DNA of 64,000 bases from Dyadobacter sp. CY312 (GCF_021390535.1 NZ_JAJUXG010000007.1:124001-188000); one strand, 5' to 3'; positions 17,871 through 27,411 are shown, counted from the first letter of the stretch. Numbers and translations: made by a program. The notes: generated from the sequence alone by a model not told the origin.

Positions 17871-19535
17871 TTAGTAGTTTTGTTTCAGGATATTGGATCC
17901 CATGATGTCAATTTGTGCTTGCGGAATCGGGAAATATTCGTTTTGACCTTTTGTGAAAGTTGCTCCGCTCATGTAGGATCTTTTCAGCTTTTCTTTCGCC
18001 AGATAAGCGTTAAGCACCTGATCGGCAACACCCCAGCGAACAAGGTCAAAGTGGCGGTGACCTTCCATCGCAAGCTCAACACGGCGCTCGAAACGAACCG
18101 CTTTTCTTGCAAAATCCTGACTTGGGAACGCAGCATAAGGCTTAACAAGGTAGTTGGCAGCAGGTTTTCCGGTTGCATCGGTAACCGTCACATTTCCTGC
18201 ACGTGTACGAATTTGGTTCACATAGGTTAGTGCTGTTGGCAGATCACTTTCTTCTACCGCAATTTCGGCGCGCATCAGAAGAACATCTGCAAAACGCAAC
18301 GCTCGGTAGTTATTGGCGTTCGCACGAGGTGAAATCGCACCCGCATTTTCTCCACTGTAAGCAAAGAACTTCTTGAAAGTATAAGGTCCGCCAAAGCTTT
18401 GGTCGCGAATCCAGTTTTTACCAGGGTGCGTTCCCCAGTTCAGGAATGGCAATCCACGGCGGCCAACTGTCCAATCCAATCTCGGATCAAGCGTTCCATC
18501 ATAGGGCGTAAAGGCGTCGGTCGAGGCAAGACCTTCGTCGTTCTTCACATCTACATCGTTGAACGTATCCAACAATGGCAATCCTCTTGCATCTGTTTTA
18601 AAAGAGTTTACCAGATTTTGAGAAGGCTGGAAAAATCCGCAGCATCCGCCGGGAGCAGCTCCGTAAGGGAAGTTGTTGCTGTCACCCCAGCTTCCGTTCA
18701 GGTCATTTCCACCATCACCTACCGACATTTGGACTTCAAAAACCGATTCGGCATTGTTTTCGGTAGTGATCCGGAAGTTTTCGTGAAAACTGTCAACCAG
18801 TCTGAAAGGTCCGTTCGTGATCACATCGTCAAGCAGAATTTTAGCGGCGGCTCTGTCATTCTGATACATATGGGCTTTTGCCAGATATGCTTTGGCGCTC
18901 CATTTGCTTGCTCTCCCCACCTGTGCTTTGGTTGCAGAAATGTTGTCTATCGCAAACTGGAAATCAGCTTCGATCATTGGCCATATGTCTTTATCGTTTG
19001 GCAGATTGATGTAATCCGTAACCGTTTCATCAACGTAAGGAACCATGTTCCAGATTTTCTTGGCTTCGAAATGGTACCAGGCTCTCAGGAAACGTGCTTC
19101 GCCAATCATCTGTGCTTTTTCCGCATCGGTCATATCCGTGACCTTGCCAACAAGCCGGATCACGTCATTGCTTCTGGAAATTCCATCATAAAGCGCTACC
19201 CATTTGTCGTTGAAATAAACAATATCAGCCTGATTAATGTAGCGTTCAATGGTTGTGATCTGCGCATTGTCACCCACATCACTGCCTTTGTAAGCATCGT
19301 CCGAAGCAACAGAACCATATACCCAGTTGCTCACCGCTGCATAGTTTGTCGGACCAGCTCCAACACCATCCAGCAAGCTGTAAGCGCCGATCAATACCGC
19401 ATTAGCTCCTGTTTTGTTGGCCAGCGTTTCTTCCGCTCTTACGCCGAGGGGAGTGGTTTGCAGAAATTCTTCTTTGCAGGAAGTCATCATTCCCATGCAA
19501 ATGGCTGCTGTAAATATTAAGACTTTCTTTTTCAT
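17871..19535 (-). CDS. SusD/RagB-family glycan-binding lipoprotein
   Basis: The ATG at 19535 (MKKKVLIFTAAICMGMMTSC) is chosen over one 15 codons upstream because it yields a type II signal with Cys20 as the lipidated residue. The 554-residue product has the SusD helices (GEARFLRAWYHFEAKKIWNMVPYVD), the motif LRFADVLLMRAEIAVEESDLPTA, and the ending YFPIPQAQIDIMGSNILKQNY. It lies 34 bp after its SusC partner. The companion downstream is the Tat-exported TIM-barrel protein. Confidence 0.95.
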   Translation of the reverse strand: MKKKVLIFTAAICMGMMTSCKEEFLQTTPLGVRAEETLANKTGANAVLIGAYSLLDGVGAGPTNYAAVSNWVYGSVASDDAYKGSDVGDNAQITTIERYINQADIVYFNDKWVALYDGISRSNDVIRLVGKVTDMTDAEKAQMIGEARFLRAWYHFEAKKIWNMVPYVDETVTDYINLPNDKDIWPMIEADFQFAIDNISATKAQVGRASKWSAKAYLAKAHMYQNDRAAAKILLDDVITNGPFRLVDSFHENFRITTENNAESVFEVQMSVGDGGNDLNGSWGDSNNFPYGAAPGGCCGFFQPSQNLVNSFKTDARGLPLLDTFNDVDVKNDEGLASTDAFTPYDGTLDPRLDWTVGRRGLPFLNWGTHPGKNWIRDQSFGGPYTFKKFFAYSGENAGAISPRANANNYRALRFADVLLMRAEIAVEESDLPTALTYVNQIRTRAGNVTVTDATGKPAANYLVKPYAAFPSQDFARKAVRFERRVELAMEGHRHFDLVRWGVADQVLNAYLAKEKLKRSYMSGATFTKGQNEYFPIPQAQIDIMGSNILKQNY

Positions 19536-19569
19536 ATATCTTTCTGATTTTAAAATCTTTAACTGGTTA

Positions 19570-22500
19570 TCAAAATCCAAAGTTCAGACCAACCTGATAC
19601 ATTTTTGATCTTGGATAATTTCCCTGATCCATACCAAGTGTAGTTGTTCCCGGAGTTGCACCTACGGAAGTTACTTCCGGATCTATTCCGCTGTACTTTG
19701 TGATTGTGAACAGGTTTTGTCCCTGCACATAAATGCGAGCGCTTGATAAGCCGATTTTAGAAATTAATGTGTTTGGCAATTTGTAGCCGATCGTCAGATT
19801 TTTCATTCTGAAATACGAACCATCTTCTACAAAATAACTTGATGGCTGTTGGCTGCGGCTATCGTTTGCATCCAGAATAGGCAATACTGCGTCGGGATTT
19901 TCGGGAGTCCATGAGTCGTTCAGCATACGCAGACTTCTGTTACCAGCCTGGTTGTTAAAGTCTGTCCAGCGTTTTACCATGTTGAAAATGTCGTTTCCTT
20001 TAACACCCTGGAAGAAAGCAGAAACGTCAAAACCTTTGTAACCTAGATTCAGATTCAAACCGTAAGTAAAGTCTGGATGCGGATTGCCAATTATTTTTCT
20101 ATCGGCGTCCGTTATAGTGCCGTCACCATCGGTGTCATGATATTTGTATTTTCCAACAGCAGCATATCCCGGATACTTTGGTCCGTTGTCCACTTCACCC
20201 TGATTCTGATAAATTCCGTCGATCTGCAAACCATAGAAAGTATACAACGGATTTCCTGGCATAGAGCGCGTCCACGTGTAACTGCGAATGGTTGGTCCGA
20301 GAAGAACAGCGGACGGACTGTTGTTCAGCTTAACAATATTGTTTTTATATGAAGAGAAGTTTACACCAACCGAGTAGGTTAGATCGCCGTCCAATGCAGT
20401 GTTGTTGAAATCCAGTGCCAGATCAATTCCTTTGTTATTCATCTCGCCAATGTTTACAAAAGGAACTGTTGCAACACCTTGCGTTGCTGGTAAACTCACC
20501 TGATACAACATGTCTGACGTTGTACGGTTATACAAATCGATGTTAAGACCGAACATACCTTTCAGGAAAGTCGCATCCAAACCGATGTTAGTCTGGGTGG
20601 TAGTTTCCCATTTTGCATCCTGGTTTCCAAATGCATCCGTGTCAAAGCCGGGTGTAACCGAACTGTTTGAGCCGTCGATAGCATAGGAAGAAAGACCAAG
20701 GTTTGAGCGGTAAGTACTGAAACCGTTGTAGTTTCCAATCTCTTGGTTACCGGTTTGTCCCCAACCAGCTCTCAGTTTCAGATCGTCAATCCATTTGATC
20801 GGTTTCATAAACGATTCCTCCGAAAGCCTCCATCCAGCACTGAATGCGGGGAAAGTTCCGTAACGGTTGTTTGCACCGAAACGCGAAGAGCCGTCACGTC
20901 TTACAGTTGCTTCAAGCAGGTAACGATCCAGTAATGAATAGTTTACTTTTCCGAAAATGGAGAAAAGCGACCATTCATAACCTGTTCCGGTGTTGTTGAT
21001 ACCGGCTGTTCCCGAGTTCAGGTACATATAAAGCGGATCTTCCGAGAAAAACGTAGTGCGGATGGCTGAAAAATCTTTACCAATACCTTTGATCGCCTCT
21101 GTTCCTGCCAGGACATTCAGCTTGTGTGCACCAAATGATTTGCTGTAATTCAGTGTGTTAGACCATGTCCAGTTCACATCGTAAGCATAAGCATTTGTTA
21201 ATGAGTTGGCCGATTCGATTTCAGCTTCTTCAAGATCCAGCAAAACATAAGCAGTTCTGTTGGCATTGGTAAAATCAACACCGATACTGGATTTGGCCAC
21301 AAGATCTTTGAGCACGTCGATTTCCATATAAGCGTTTCCGAATGCACGGAATGTATTAACCTGATTATTTCTGGTACGATACAACTGCGCAACCGGGTTT
21401 GTAGCAGGTCCAAGTCCCGAAGCACGGGTTGCTGCAAAATTGCCCATAATATCATAAACAGGAATGATGGAAGGAATACGGAAACCATTTCCGATCGGGT
21501 TTCCATCCTGGTTATTGGTGGAGCTGGCCGTACCGTTATTGCTGTAATAGCCCTTGTTTTGGGTATAACTCACTTCCAGGTTTTCTCCCATGCGAATTTT
21601 CTTTTTGAATAGAAATTCGGTATTGCTGCGGATCGAATATCTGTCAAATGAGGTATTCAACAAAACACCGTCCTGCTTGAAATAATTGAGTGAAAGTGCA
21701 TATCTGCCTGTTTCCGAGCCACCGCTTGCACCAATGTTGTATTCCTGAATCGGAGCCGAACGAAGAATTTCATCATGCCAGTCAGTTCCTTCTTTGTTGG
21801 CTTTTACGATCTGATAAAAACCGGTACGGTTGTAGTTGTATAGGGAAGGATCAGTTTTCGGATCTCCGTCAGACAAGCCATAGCTTGAACCAGCCAGAAT
21901 GTAATCCGGAACGACAGCGGATGGTCCGTTCCCGTATTGTGGGTGTGAAGGATTTCCGTTTGTAAGGATACCTGCATTTTTGCGTTGCGTCCATAAAAGA
22001 TCGCCAAATTGCTGCGGATCCTTGATCATTCCCAGTTCTACTTTACCCGTTTGTACACCGAAACGACTGTTGAAAGTGAACTGCGGCGCACCTGATTTTC
22101 CTTTTTTTGTTGTGATGATGATTACGCCATTCGCAGCACGTGAACCGTAAATAGAAGCCGACGATGCATCTTTCAAAACCTGCATCGACTCAATATTATT
22201 GGGGTTAATGCTGTTCAGTCCACCTTTTGTAGGTACACCGTCGATTACGTAAAGAGGATCGTTGTTGTTGATCGTACCAAATCCGCGGATACGAACCGTA
22301 GCCTCACCACCCGGTGTGTTGTTGGCTGTAACCGTAACACCGGCAACACGACCTTGCAACTGTTGCGCCACGTTGGGTGCAGAAACTTTGGTCAGTTCTT
22401 TGGTATCAACCGTAGATACCGAACCAGTAATATCTCTTTTTGACTGAGATGAATAACCAGTTACCACAACCTCGCTCAAGGCCTTCACATCAGATTGAAG

Positions 22501-22878
22501 CGTAATGTCAACCTGACTTCTGTTCGCAATGGTAATTTCCTGCGTGAGAAAACCGATTGATGAAACAACCAGTGTGGTGCTTCCATCAGGGAGCGTTAAG
22601 GAGAATAGACCGTCTGCATCGGTCGTTGTTCCAACCGAACTACTACCTTTTAGCACCACCGTTGCACCTGGAATTACTACACCGGAGGCATCAGCAACTT
22701 TTCCTTTTACAGAGAAATCTGCAATGTTAATCTTTGTAACAGATGTTTTAAATGTAACTGGTAACGTACCCACAGATGCCGAAAGGACATCGGAGTATTG
22801 CAGGATGCCCAGCAGTGGTATGAGGCTGAGTCTCATAATTTTGAGTCCTGAGCTCTGCCCGTAAAAAGTTTTTTTCAT
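19570..22878 (-). CDS. SusC/RagA-type TonB-dependent outer membrane transporter
   Basis: The ATG at 22878 (MKKTFYGQSSGLKIMRLSLIPLL) is preferred. It leaves out 27 residues of a non-signal-like extension. The product has 1102 residues. A CarboxypepD_reg-like domain lies at about 60-140 (VKGKVADASGVVIPGATVVLKG), followed by LSEVVVTGYSSQSKRDITGS. The plug holds SMQVLKDASSASIYGSRAANG, and the long barrel ends YQVGLNFGF. It is the first gene of the third SusCD unit. An 11-bp-arm inverted repeat at 22980-23007 sits about 100 bp upstream and may be its control site. Confidence 0.95.
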   Translation of the reverse strand: MKKTFYGQSSGLKIMRLSLIPLLGILQYSDVLSASVGTLPVTFKTSVTKINIADFSVKGKVADASGVVIPGATVVLKGSSSVGTTTDADGLFSLTLPDGSTTLVVSSIGFLTQEITIANRSQVDITLQSDVKALSEVVVTGYSSQSKRDITGSVSTVDTKELTKVSAPNVAQQLQGRVAGVTVTANNTPGGEATVRIRGFGTINNNDPLYVIDGVPTKGGLNSINPNNIESMQVLKDASSASIYGSRAANGVIIITTKKGKSGAPQFTFNSRFGVQTGKVELGMIKDPQQFGDLLWTQRKNAGILTNGNPSHPQYGNGPSAVVPDYILAGSSYGLSDGDPKTDPSLYNYNRTGFYQIVKANKEGTDWHDEILRSAPIQEYNIGASGGSETGRYALSLNYFKQDGVLLNTSFDRYSIRSNTEFLFKKKIRMGENLEVSYTQNKGYYSNNGTASSTNNQDGNPIGNGFRIPSIIPVYDIMGNFAATRASGLGPATNPVAQLYRTRNNQVNTFRAFGNAYMEIDVLKDLVAKSSIGVDFTNANRTAYVLLDLEEAEIESANSLTNAYAYDVNWTWSNTLNYSKSFGAHKLNVLAGTEAIKGIGKDFSAIRTTFFSEDPLYMYLNSGTAGINNTGTGYEWSLFSIFGKVNYSLLDRYLLEATVRRDGSSRFGANNRYGTFPAFSAGWRLSEESFMKPIKWIDDLKLRAGWGQTGNQEIGNYNGFSTYRSNLGLSSYAIDGSNSSVTPGFDTDAFGNQDAKWETTTQTNIGLDATFLKGMFGLNIDLYNRTTSDMLYQVSLPATQGVATVPFVNIGEMNNKGIDLALDFNNTALDGDLTYSVGVNFSSYKNNIVKLNNSPSAVLLGPTIRSYTWTRSMPGNPLYTFYGLQIDGIYQNQGEVDNGPKYPGYAAVGKYKYHDTDGDGTITDADRKIIGNPHPDFTYGLNLNLGYKGFDVSAFFQGVKGNDIFNMVKRWTDFNNQAGNRSLRMLNDSWTPENPDAVLPILDANDSRSQQPSSYFVEDGSYFRMKNLTIGYKLPNTLISKIGLSSARIYVQGQNLFTITKYSGIDPEVTSVGATPGTTTLGMDQGNYPRSKMYQVGLNFGF

Positions 22879-23525
22879 ACTTTTGTTTGTTTTGGTGGTT
22901 TTAAAAAATCGGCAAAATAATTCCCTTATCCCTTTTGGGATTTTTCTTAGCGCCAGCATAGAATGGGGGGTTAATTCAGGGTGAATGATGTTGACGCATC
23001 GTTCACCTTTTTTGTTTAGTCAAATTGTTCTGAAATTAGATTTATGGGTGATTTTAGTATTTTCAGTCAAATATCCTACATGACTTGATGAACATATTTC
23101 TTACGACGATTTTACAACCGAAGGTCTTGCATCATGATCAATATGAGGAGGTGTAGCCTAATTTTCAGCCTGTATTTAAAGTCAGCGTTTTATGCCAGGT
23201 TCTTGAATTTCGGTGGCTTGCTTCAAAATTTCCGGGTTAGATAACAATTGTGCTCGAACACACCATTTTTGCCAGGAATTGATTAAGCTGTTGCTTCATT
23301 AATTCAAATGTAAGAAATGCGAATCTTTAATAAAATAGCATTTTGTATTTTATTGGAATAACAAAATTTTATTAAAATATTCTACCAATATACTTATCAT
23401 TTAAAGTGAGTTTGTGAAAATGCCATCTATTCTCTTTGTTCATGTTGCGGTTTTTCGGGGATTTGTATTGTGAGTAAAGCCCGTAAGGTGGTCTGCTTTG
23501 TAGTTTACAACGCAAATGATAAGTA
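22879..23525. other. 647-bp divergent gap between SusC and the GH76-like gene
   Basis: No gene is visible. It holds a small palindrome, ATCCC-TTTT-GGGAT, at about 22931-22944 and the larger inverted repeat at 22980-23007. From about 23320 to 23400 it is very AT-rich. No exact TAnnTTTG element was found for either flanking gene. Confidence 0.4.
22980..23007. promoter_or_regulatory. Inverted repeat with 11-bp arms, candidate operator
   Basis: GGTGAATGATG at 22980-22990 pairs with CATCGTTCACC at 22997-23007 around TTGACG, with one mismatch. On the plus strand it is followed by a T-run (23007-23013), so it also looks like a terminator. No plus-strand gene lies upstream to be terminated, so an operator for the minus-strand SusC unit is more likely. 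Confidence 0.45.
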
Positions 23526-24596
23526 ATGAAAAAGTGTATTCTGATAGTGATCTTGCTTCATGTAATGAGTTGCCCGCGCCTCCTTGCACAATCTTCTAAA
23601 CCAGATTATAAAGGCCGTGTTGACCTGATTCATAAAAATGTTAACGCGGTTTTTCATAAACCTCAATCTGGTTTGTATCTGGAAACCAATGGAAAAAACG
23701 ACAAGCCATTTTCTTTTTTATGGCCGCTGTGCGCTTTGATACAAGCGGCTAATGAAGCAGAAGTTCTGAATCCTGAGCGTGAATTCATGAAACCCGTTCT
23801 GAACGCAATAAGCCAATATTACAATACCAATCCACCAGCACCCGGCTACCAGGCTTATCTTTCAAAAGACGGGAATGATTCGCGCTTTTATGACGACAAC
23901 CAGTGGATTGCTATCGCATTGCTGGATGCTTACAACCGAACAGGAGAGAAATCATACTTGTCTAAGGCCGAGGAACTATGCCGGTTTATGATGACCGGTT
24001 ACGACGATAAGTCGGGTGGGGGACTGTCCTGGAAAGAGGATGAGAAGAATACGAAAAACACCTGCTCCAACGGACCGGGGATTCTGATTGCTTTGCAGTT
24101 GTATAAAATCACGAAAAAGAAGGAATACCTCACCACGGCATTGGATCTGTATCAGTGGACAAATAAGCATCTAAGAGATTCGGATGGTATTTATTGGGAT
24201 GCTATTAAAATTCCGGGAATGAAGCTCGACTCGGCAAAGTACAGCTACAATACGGGTACGATGTTGCAATCAAATGCACTTCTTTATCAAATTACAAAAG
24301 ATAAAAAGTATCTCGATGAAGCCATTTTTATATCAAAGTCCGCTGAAAGGTTTTTCTTTAAAAAAGGAAGGCTGCCCGATCATTATTGGTTTAATGTGGT
24401 GTTGCTGAGAGGTTACGAAGAACTCTACAAAATTGATCAAAAAAAGGAACGTTTTCAGTTTTTTATCACCGACGCAGAACGCATCTGGAAGGAAGAAAGA
24501 GATGAATCGAATTTGTTGGGTCCAAAAAGCAAAAAGGGCCTTATTGACCAGGCTGCAATGATGGAGATGTATGCGCGGTTGGCGAGACTAAAATGA
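23526..24596 (+). CDS. GH76-like alpha-1,6-mannanase, secreted
   Basis: The product has 356 residues. The signal peptide ends near RLLAQSS, or may be cleaved as a lipoprotein near HVMSC. The body is an alpha/alpha barrel. The motif FYDDNQWIAIALLDAYNRTG holds Asp123-Asp124, matching the adjacent catalytic aspartates of GH76. It is followed by GGGLSWKEDEKNTKNTCSNGPGILIALQLY, also family-typical. GH76 enzymes cut alpha-1,6-mannan backbones such as fungal cell-wall mannan. The gene stands alone between a divergent SusC and a convergent GH29 gene, separated from the latter by a strong bidirectional terminator. GH76 is the best fit; GH88/GH105-like barrels are less likely. Confidence 0.82.
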   Translation: MKKCILIVILLHVMSCPRLLAQSSKPDYKGRVDLIHKNVNAVFHKPQSGLYLETNGKNDKPFSFLWPLCALIQAANEAEVLNPEREFMKPVLNAISQYYNTNPPAPGYQAYLSKDGNDSRFYDDNQWIAIALLDAYNRTGEKSYLSKAEELCRFMMTGYDDKSGGGLSWKEDEKNTKNTCSNGPGILIALQLYKITKKKEYLTTALDLYQWTNKHLRDSDGIYWDAIKIPGMKLDSAKYSYNTGTMLQSNALLYQITKDKKYLDEAIFISKSAERFFFKKGRLPDHYWFNVVLLRGYEELYKIDQKKERFQFFITDAERIWKEERDESNLLGPKSKKGLIDQAAMMEMYARLARLK

Positions 24597-24625
24597 GTTG
24601 ATTTTTAATCAGAGTCATAACATAG

Positions 24626-24662
24626 AAAAGCCGCCAGAATGATGAACATAATGGCGGCTTTT
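24626..24662. terminator. Bidirectional intrinsic terminator
   Basis: AAAAGCCGCCA at 24626-24636 pairs perfectly with TGGCGGCTTTT at 24652-24662 around a 15-nt loop. It lies between convergent genes and has A/T-runs on both sides, so it can end transcription in both directions. Confidence 0.9.
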
Positions 24663-24676
24663 AGTTTTCAATTCAA

Positions 24677-26140
24677 TTACTCCGAATCCTTATACAAACC
24701 AAATTCACTTATTGCCACGCATACAGGTGACTTGGTAATGCGCAGTCTGAATCGTTTTCCGGTTACGGGTACTGCAAGTTTTACGAGGCGTTTTGCACCA
24801 ACACTTGTCCCTTTGTGAACTTGTTTCCAGTCCGTTCCTTCCCATACGTCCACCGCAAATTCTTCGATCCGCTGTCCGAGTTTGATATATTCCTGCAAAC
24901 TGATGATGTCAAAAGTGATGGGTTGTGAAAGGTCAACCACGACTTCGGGAGTCGTAAAATCGTCGTCGGTAGCCCAATAAGAATCTGTTTTACCGTCCAG
25001 GATATTTTTGGCACTGTAAATACTGTTGTAACCTCTCACGTTCACCGCTTTCGAATTTGCCTTGGCGATCAGGTTGGTTGCAAAAGTTGCGTTAATATGG
25101 TCTCCAAAAGATTTCAGCGCTGCTACGTCGTCGTCATGAAGCTGCCCTCGGGTATCTGGTGCAAGTCCAAGGTCAAGCGCGGCGCCACGGCCAACACTTT
25201 TCATATACAGATCAAATAATTTCTCAGGTGTTTTAGGTTTTTCGTTGGCATGATAAAACCATCCTTTACGCAATGGTACATCACATTCTGCCGGAATCCA
25301 GGATTTTCCGTTGCGTGTTCCGCCCGGATTTTCGTCTGCATTGGCCTGGCCCGGAACTGCCACATTTTGTCCTTTTGAAGGAACCGGTGTAAGCGTTGCC
25401 CAGGAGGTTTCATTTACACTTCCATCTTCATTTCCTGCCCAGCGTACATCCCAGCCAATATCACTGAAAATGTTGGCACTTGGTTGTAATTTGCGCGTCA
25501 AGTTAGACCAGGTACCATCCCATTGGTAGTAAGTAGTATTGTCAATCGAGCGTTTTTCTTTTGCACCACCATAGAATCCATCTCCACCATTGGCGCCATC
25601 GTGCCATGACATAAATAGCTCACCGTAGTTGGTGTACAGTTCTTTAAGCTGTTGACGGTAAATTTCCAGATATTCGGGTGAGCCATATTTTGCATTGTTT
25701 CTATCCCAAGGCGAGCAATAAACACCAAATTTCAGACCGTGTTTGCGGGCCGCGTCTGCCACTTCCTTCACCATATCACCTTTGCCACCACGGAACGGAC
25801 TTTTAGAAATGTTGTAGTCCGTGGTTTTGGTTGGCCAAAGAGCAAAGCCGTCATGGTGTTTTGCGACAAAGACAATACCTCTCAATCCGCCTGCTTTTGC
25901 TGCGAGTATGATTTGTTCTGCATTAAAATCTGTTGGGTTAAAAGTTTGCGGATCAGCATCACCAAAACCCCATTCTTTGTTTTCAAATGTTGTGGGTGTA
26001 AAATGGATGAGGCCATATACCTCCGTTTTATGCCATTCAATCTGTCTCGGTGCGGGCAATGCTCCGTAGGGCTTTGGAGGTTGTTGAGCAAAGGCATTTA
26101 ATCCTGTCAGGAGTAATAAAGTAGCTATTGGTTTAATCAT
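24677..26140 (-). CDS. GH29-family alpha-L-fucosidase with C-terminal F5/8-type discoidin domain
   Basis: The product has 487 residues. The signal peptide is MIKPIATLLLLTGLNAFAQ. The GH29 TIM barrel spans about 25-345: EVYGLIHFTPTTFENKEWGFGD, VFVAKHHDGFALWPTKTTDYN, and ELFMSWHDGANG, where Asp181 is the expected nucleophile. The acid/base is not conserved at a fixed motif and is not assigned. The last 130 residues form a discoidin-like carbohydrate-binding domain (KNILDGKTDSYWATDDD ... RFRLRITKSPVCVAISEFGLY). It releases fucose from glycans, probably in the periplasm. It is a single gene, convergent with the GH76-like gene. The W-H-D-G context and attached discoidin domain suggest the B-type GH29 subgroup; that is inference. 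Confidence 0.92.
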   Translation of the reverse strand: MIKPIATLLLLTGLNAFAQQPPKPYGALPAPRQIEWHKTEVYGLIHFTPTTFENKEWGFGDADPQTFNPTDFNAEQIILAAKAGGLRGIVFVAKHHDGFALWPTKTTDYNISKSPFRGGKGDMVKEVADAARKHGLKFGVYCSPWDRNNAKYGSPEYLEIYRQQLKELYTNYGELFMSWHDGANGGDGFYGGAKEKRSIDNTTYYQWDGTWSNLTRKLQPSANIFSDIGWDVRWAGNEDGSVNETSWATLTPVPSKGQNVAVPGQANADENPGGTRNGKSWIPAECDVPLRKGWFYHANEKPKTPEKLFDLYMKSVGRGAALDLGLAPDTRGQLHDDDVAALKSFGDHINATFATNLIAKANSKAVNVRGYNSIYSAKNILDGKTDSYWATDDDFTTPEVVVDLSQPITFDIISLQEYIKLGQRIEEFAVDVWEGTDWKQVHKGTSVGAKRLVKLAVPVTGKRFRLRITKSPVCVAISEFGLYKDSE

Positions 26141-26289
26141 TTTAATCAGGGGTCAGGACTGGTAAAAGTCACATGGGATAAAGAGTAAGTAAATATCTGA
26201 CAAATTTTGCAAGGTTCGGCTGTTCCTGGGAGAATTTGTCGAGGTGTAATCCACATTCATGGGTGTATGCCTTCTGTCGGAATGTAAAC

Positions 26290-26794
26290 GGTTCTATTTT
26301 CAACGGGTTTAATCAGGGAATTTTCTTTTGGAGGTCCCAAATTCAGTTAAAACAGGGATGGGGCTTGCAGGTTTTACCGGGGCAAAGAAGTGCAGCTGCA
26401 AGGTACTCGACCGGATTTTGCGCGTATTCTCCCGGTTTCAAAAAGGATTTTGCCAACAAAAAAGGAAGCATCGGATTTGCGGTGGAGAACTTCATGACAA
26501 AAGGCGTTGGATTCACTTCCGATCTCAGTTCAGATTCCTTTAAACAATCCAGCACGACAGCTTTACAACCGAAATTTCGAGATTATCTTTAATTATTCAA
26601 TAGGTAAAATGAGTTTCGATGCTCTTAAGAAGAAAATGAAATCTATGAACAACACGGACGTAATGGGTGGGGAGAGAGTAGTTGAGGTAAATAGGAATAA
26701 CAATTTGCCTGCAACGACTTTCAGTTCAAATCAATCGGAACTGGAAGCCGTTGTTGTTTGTATGGCCGTGGCCGTTACGGAATTTGGAGTCTGA
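26290..26794 (+). pseudogene. Multiply frameshifted 3' remnant of an outer-membrane beta-barrel (TonB receptor-like) gene
   Basis: Pieces of one familiar C-terminus appear in shifting frames. In order they are QIQLKQGWGLQ (frame of 26236), GFTGAK (frame of 26328), EVQLQGTRPDF (from 26387, frame of 26507), SPGFKKDFANKKGSIGFAVENF followed by TSDLSSDSFKQSSTT (frame of 26236), and QLYNRNFEIIFNYSIGKMSF (frame of 26507). Together they match the end of the OMP_b-brl_3-type TonB-receptor-like proteins common in Cytophagales, including the basic tail after FGKM. At least four frame changes make it non-functional. The left boundary is approximate. No matching 5' part lies in the window, so the gene was deleted or replaced upstream. 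Confidence 0.75.
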
Positions 26795-26796
26795 CC

Positions 26797-27411
26797 CTAT
26801 TGCTTTTTAGACTGCCAGAACCGGTCTTTTCCTTCGGCTATCCATTCCAGGGACTGTTCGATTCGTTTTTGCCTGGTTTCTTCTGTTTTAGCATCCATTA
26901 TCCAGATATTATAATTCTTACGAAATGAAGGAGATTTGCTTTCGAATACTTCTTTCGTTTTTGGATTGGCAGTGAGTTTTTCCAGGAAGTATTCCGGCGT
27001 TTCTACCACCTTTGGAGTATCAGATTTCGGCGTTATAATTTTGATTCCCTTGTCATTTAATTGTATTGCTTCTTTAAGCAGTATTACGAATTCAGCATCG
27101 GGCGGCAAATCTGTCAATTTTGTAATTTTCCCCAAAAAACGTTGAATAGGTTTGAGGCTTTTGCTGTCTTTTAGTCTTGGGTCAGTGAGAAGTTCAGCTT
27201 TAATAAAAGTAAACGAACAATGACTTTTATATGCAGCCATTACACACATGAAATCACTTTTGTAGTCGAAGTGCGGAATGCCCCATTTAATAGCTTCCGA
27301 CACATCATGGCAGGTGTCATGTACTAATTTTCGCCAATGCTCCAAAATTGGTTTTGCAAAATCTTCCGACTTTGCGATATAGGCATCCACGTCTGAATTA
27401 AGTTTTTTCAT
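26797..27411 (-). CDS. YdeI/OmpD-associated family protein with DUF1801-like domain
   Basis: The product has 204 residues from the ATG at 27411 (MKKLNSDVDAYIAKSEDFAKP). An ATG 21 codons upstream would overlap the preceding gene and adds nothing recognisable. Residues about 15-125 form a DUF1801-like domain (EAIKWGIPHFDYKSDFMCVMAAYKSHCSFTF). The C-terminal 60 residues form an OmdA-type helical domain (SPSFRKNYNIWIMDAKTEETRQKRIEQSLEWIAEGK). It is probably cytoplasmic with a poorly defined role; relatives are linked to stress response. It lies 55 bp downstream of an SRPBCC gene on the same strand, a pairing that is frequent in Bacteroidota. Confidence 0.85.
   Translation of the reverse strand: MKKLNSDVDAYIAKSEDFAKPILEHWRKLVHDTCHDVSEAIKWGIPHFDYKSDFMCVMAAYKSHCSFTFIKAELLTDPRLKDSKSLKPIQRFLGKITKLTDLPPDAEFVILLKEAIQLNDKGIKIITPKSDTPKVVETPEYFLEKLTANPKTKEVFESKSPSFRKNYNIWIMDAKTEETRQKRIEQSLEWIAEGKDRFWQSKKQ

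Noticed and set aside
18399-19520. A 373-codon open frame on the plus strand
   Set aside because: It lies fully antisense to a clear SusD gene, has no family resemblance and is Cys/Ile/Arg-rich in the manner of shadow frames.
22997-23013. Intrinsic terminator on the plus strand
   Set aside because: Structure fits, but no plus-strand gene lies upstream; kept as a candidate operator instead.
26236-26592. An apparent intact 118-residue gene
   Set aside because: Only its second half looks like protein, and that half is one frame of a frameshifted barrel remnant.
26609-26794. A 61-residue ORF with a GG motif after a charged helix, like a double-glycine bacteriocin leader
   Set aside because: The frame continues upstream as RNFEIIFNYSIGKMSF, the normal end of an outer-membrane barrel; the basic stretch is that protein's tail. 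No peptidase-exporter gene is nearby.
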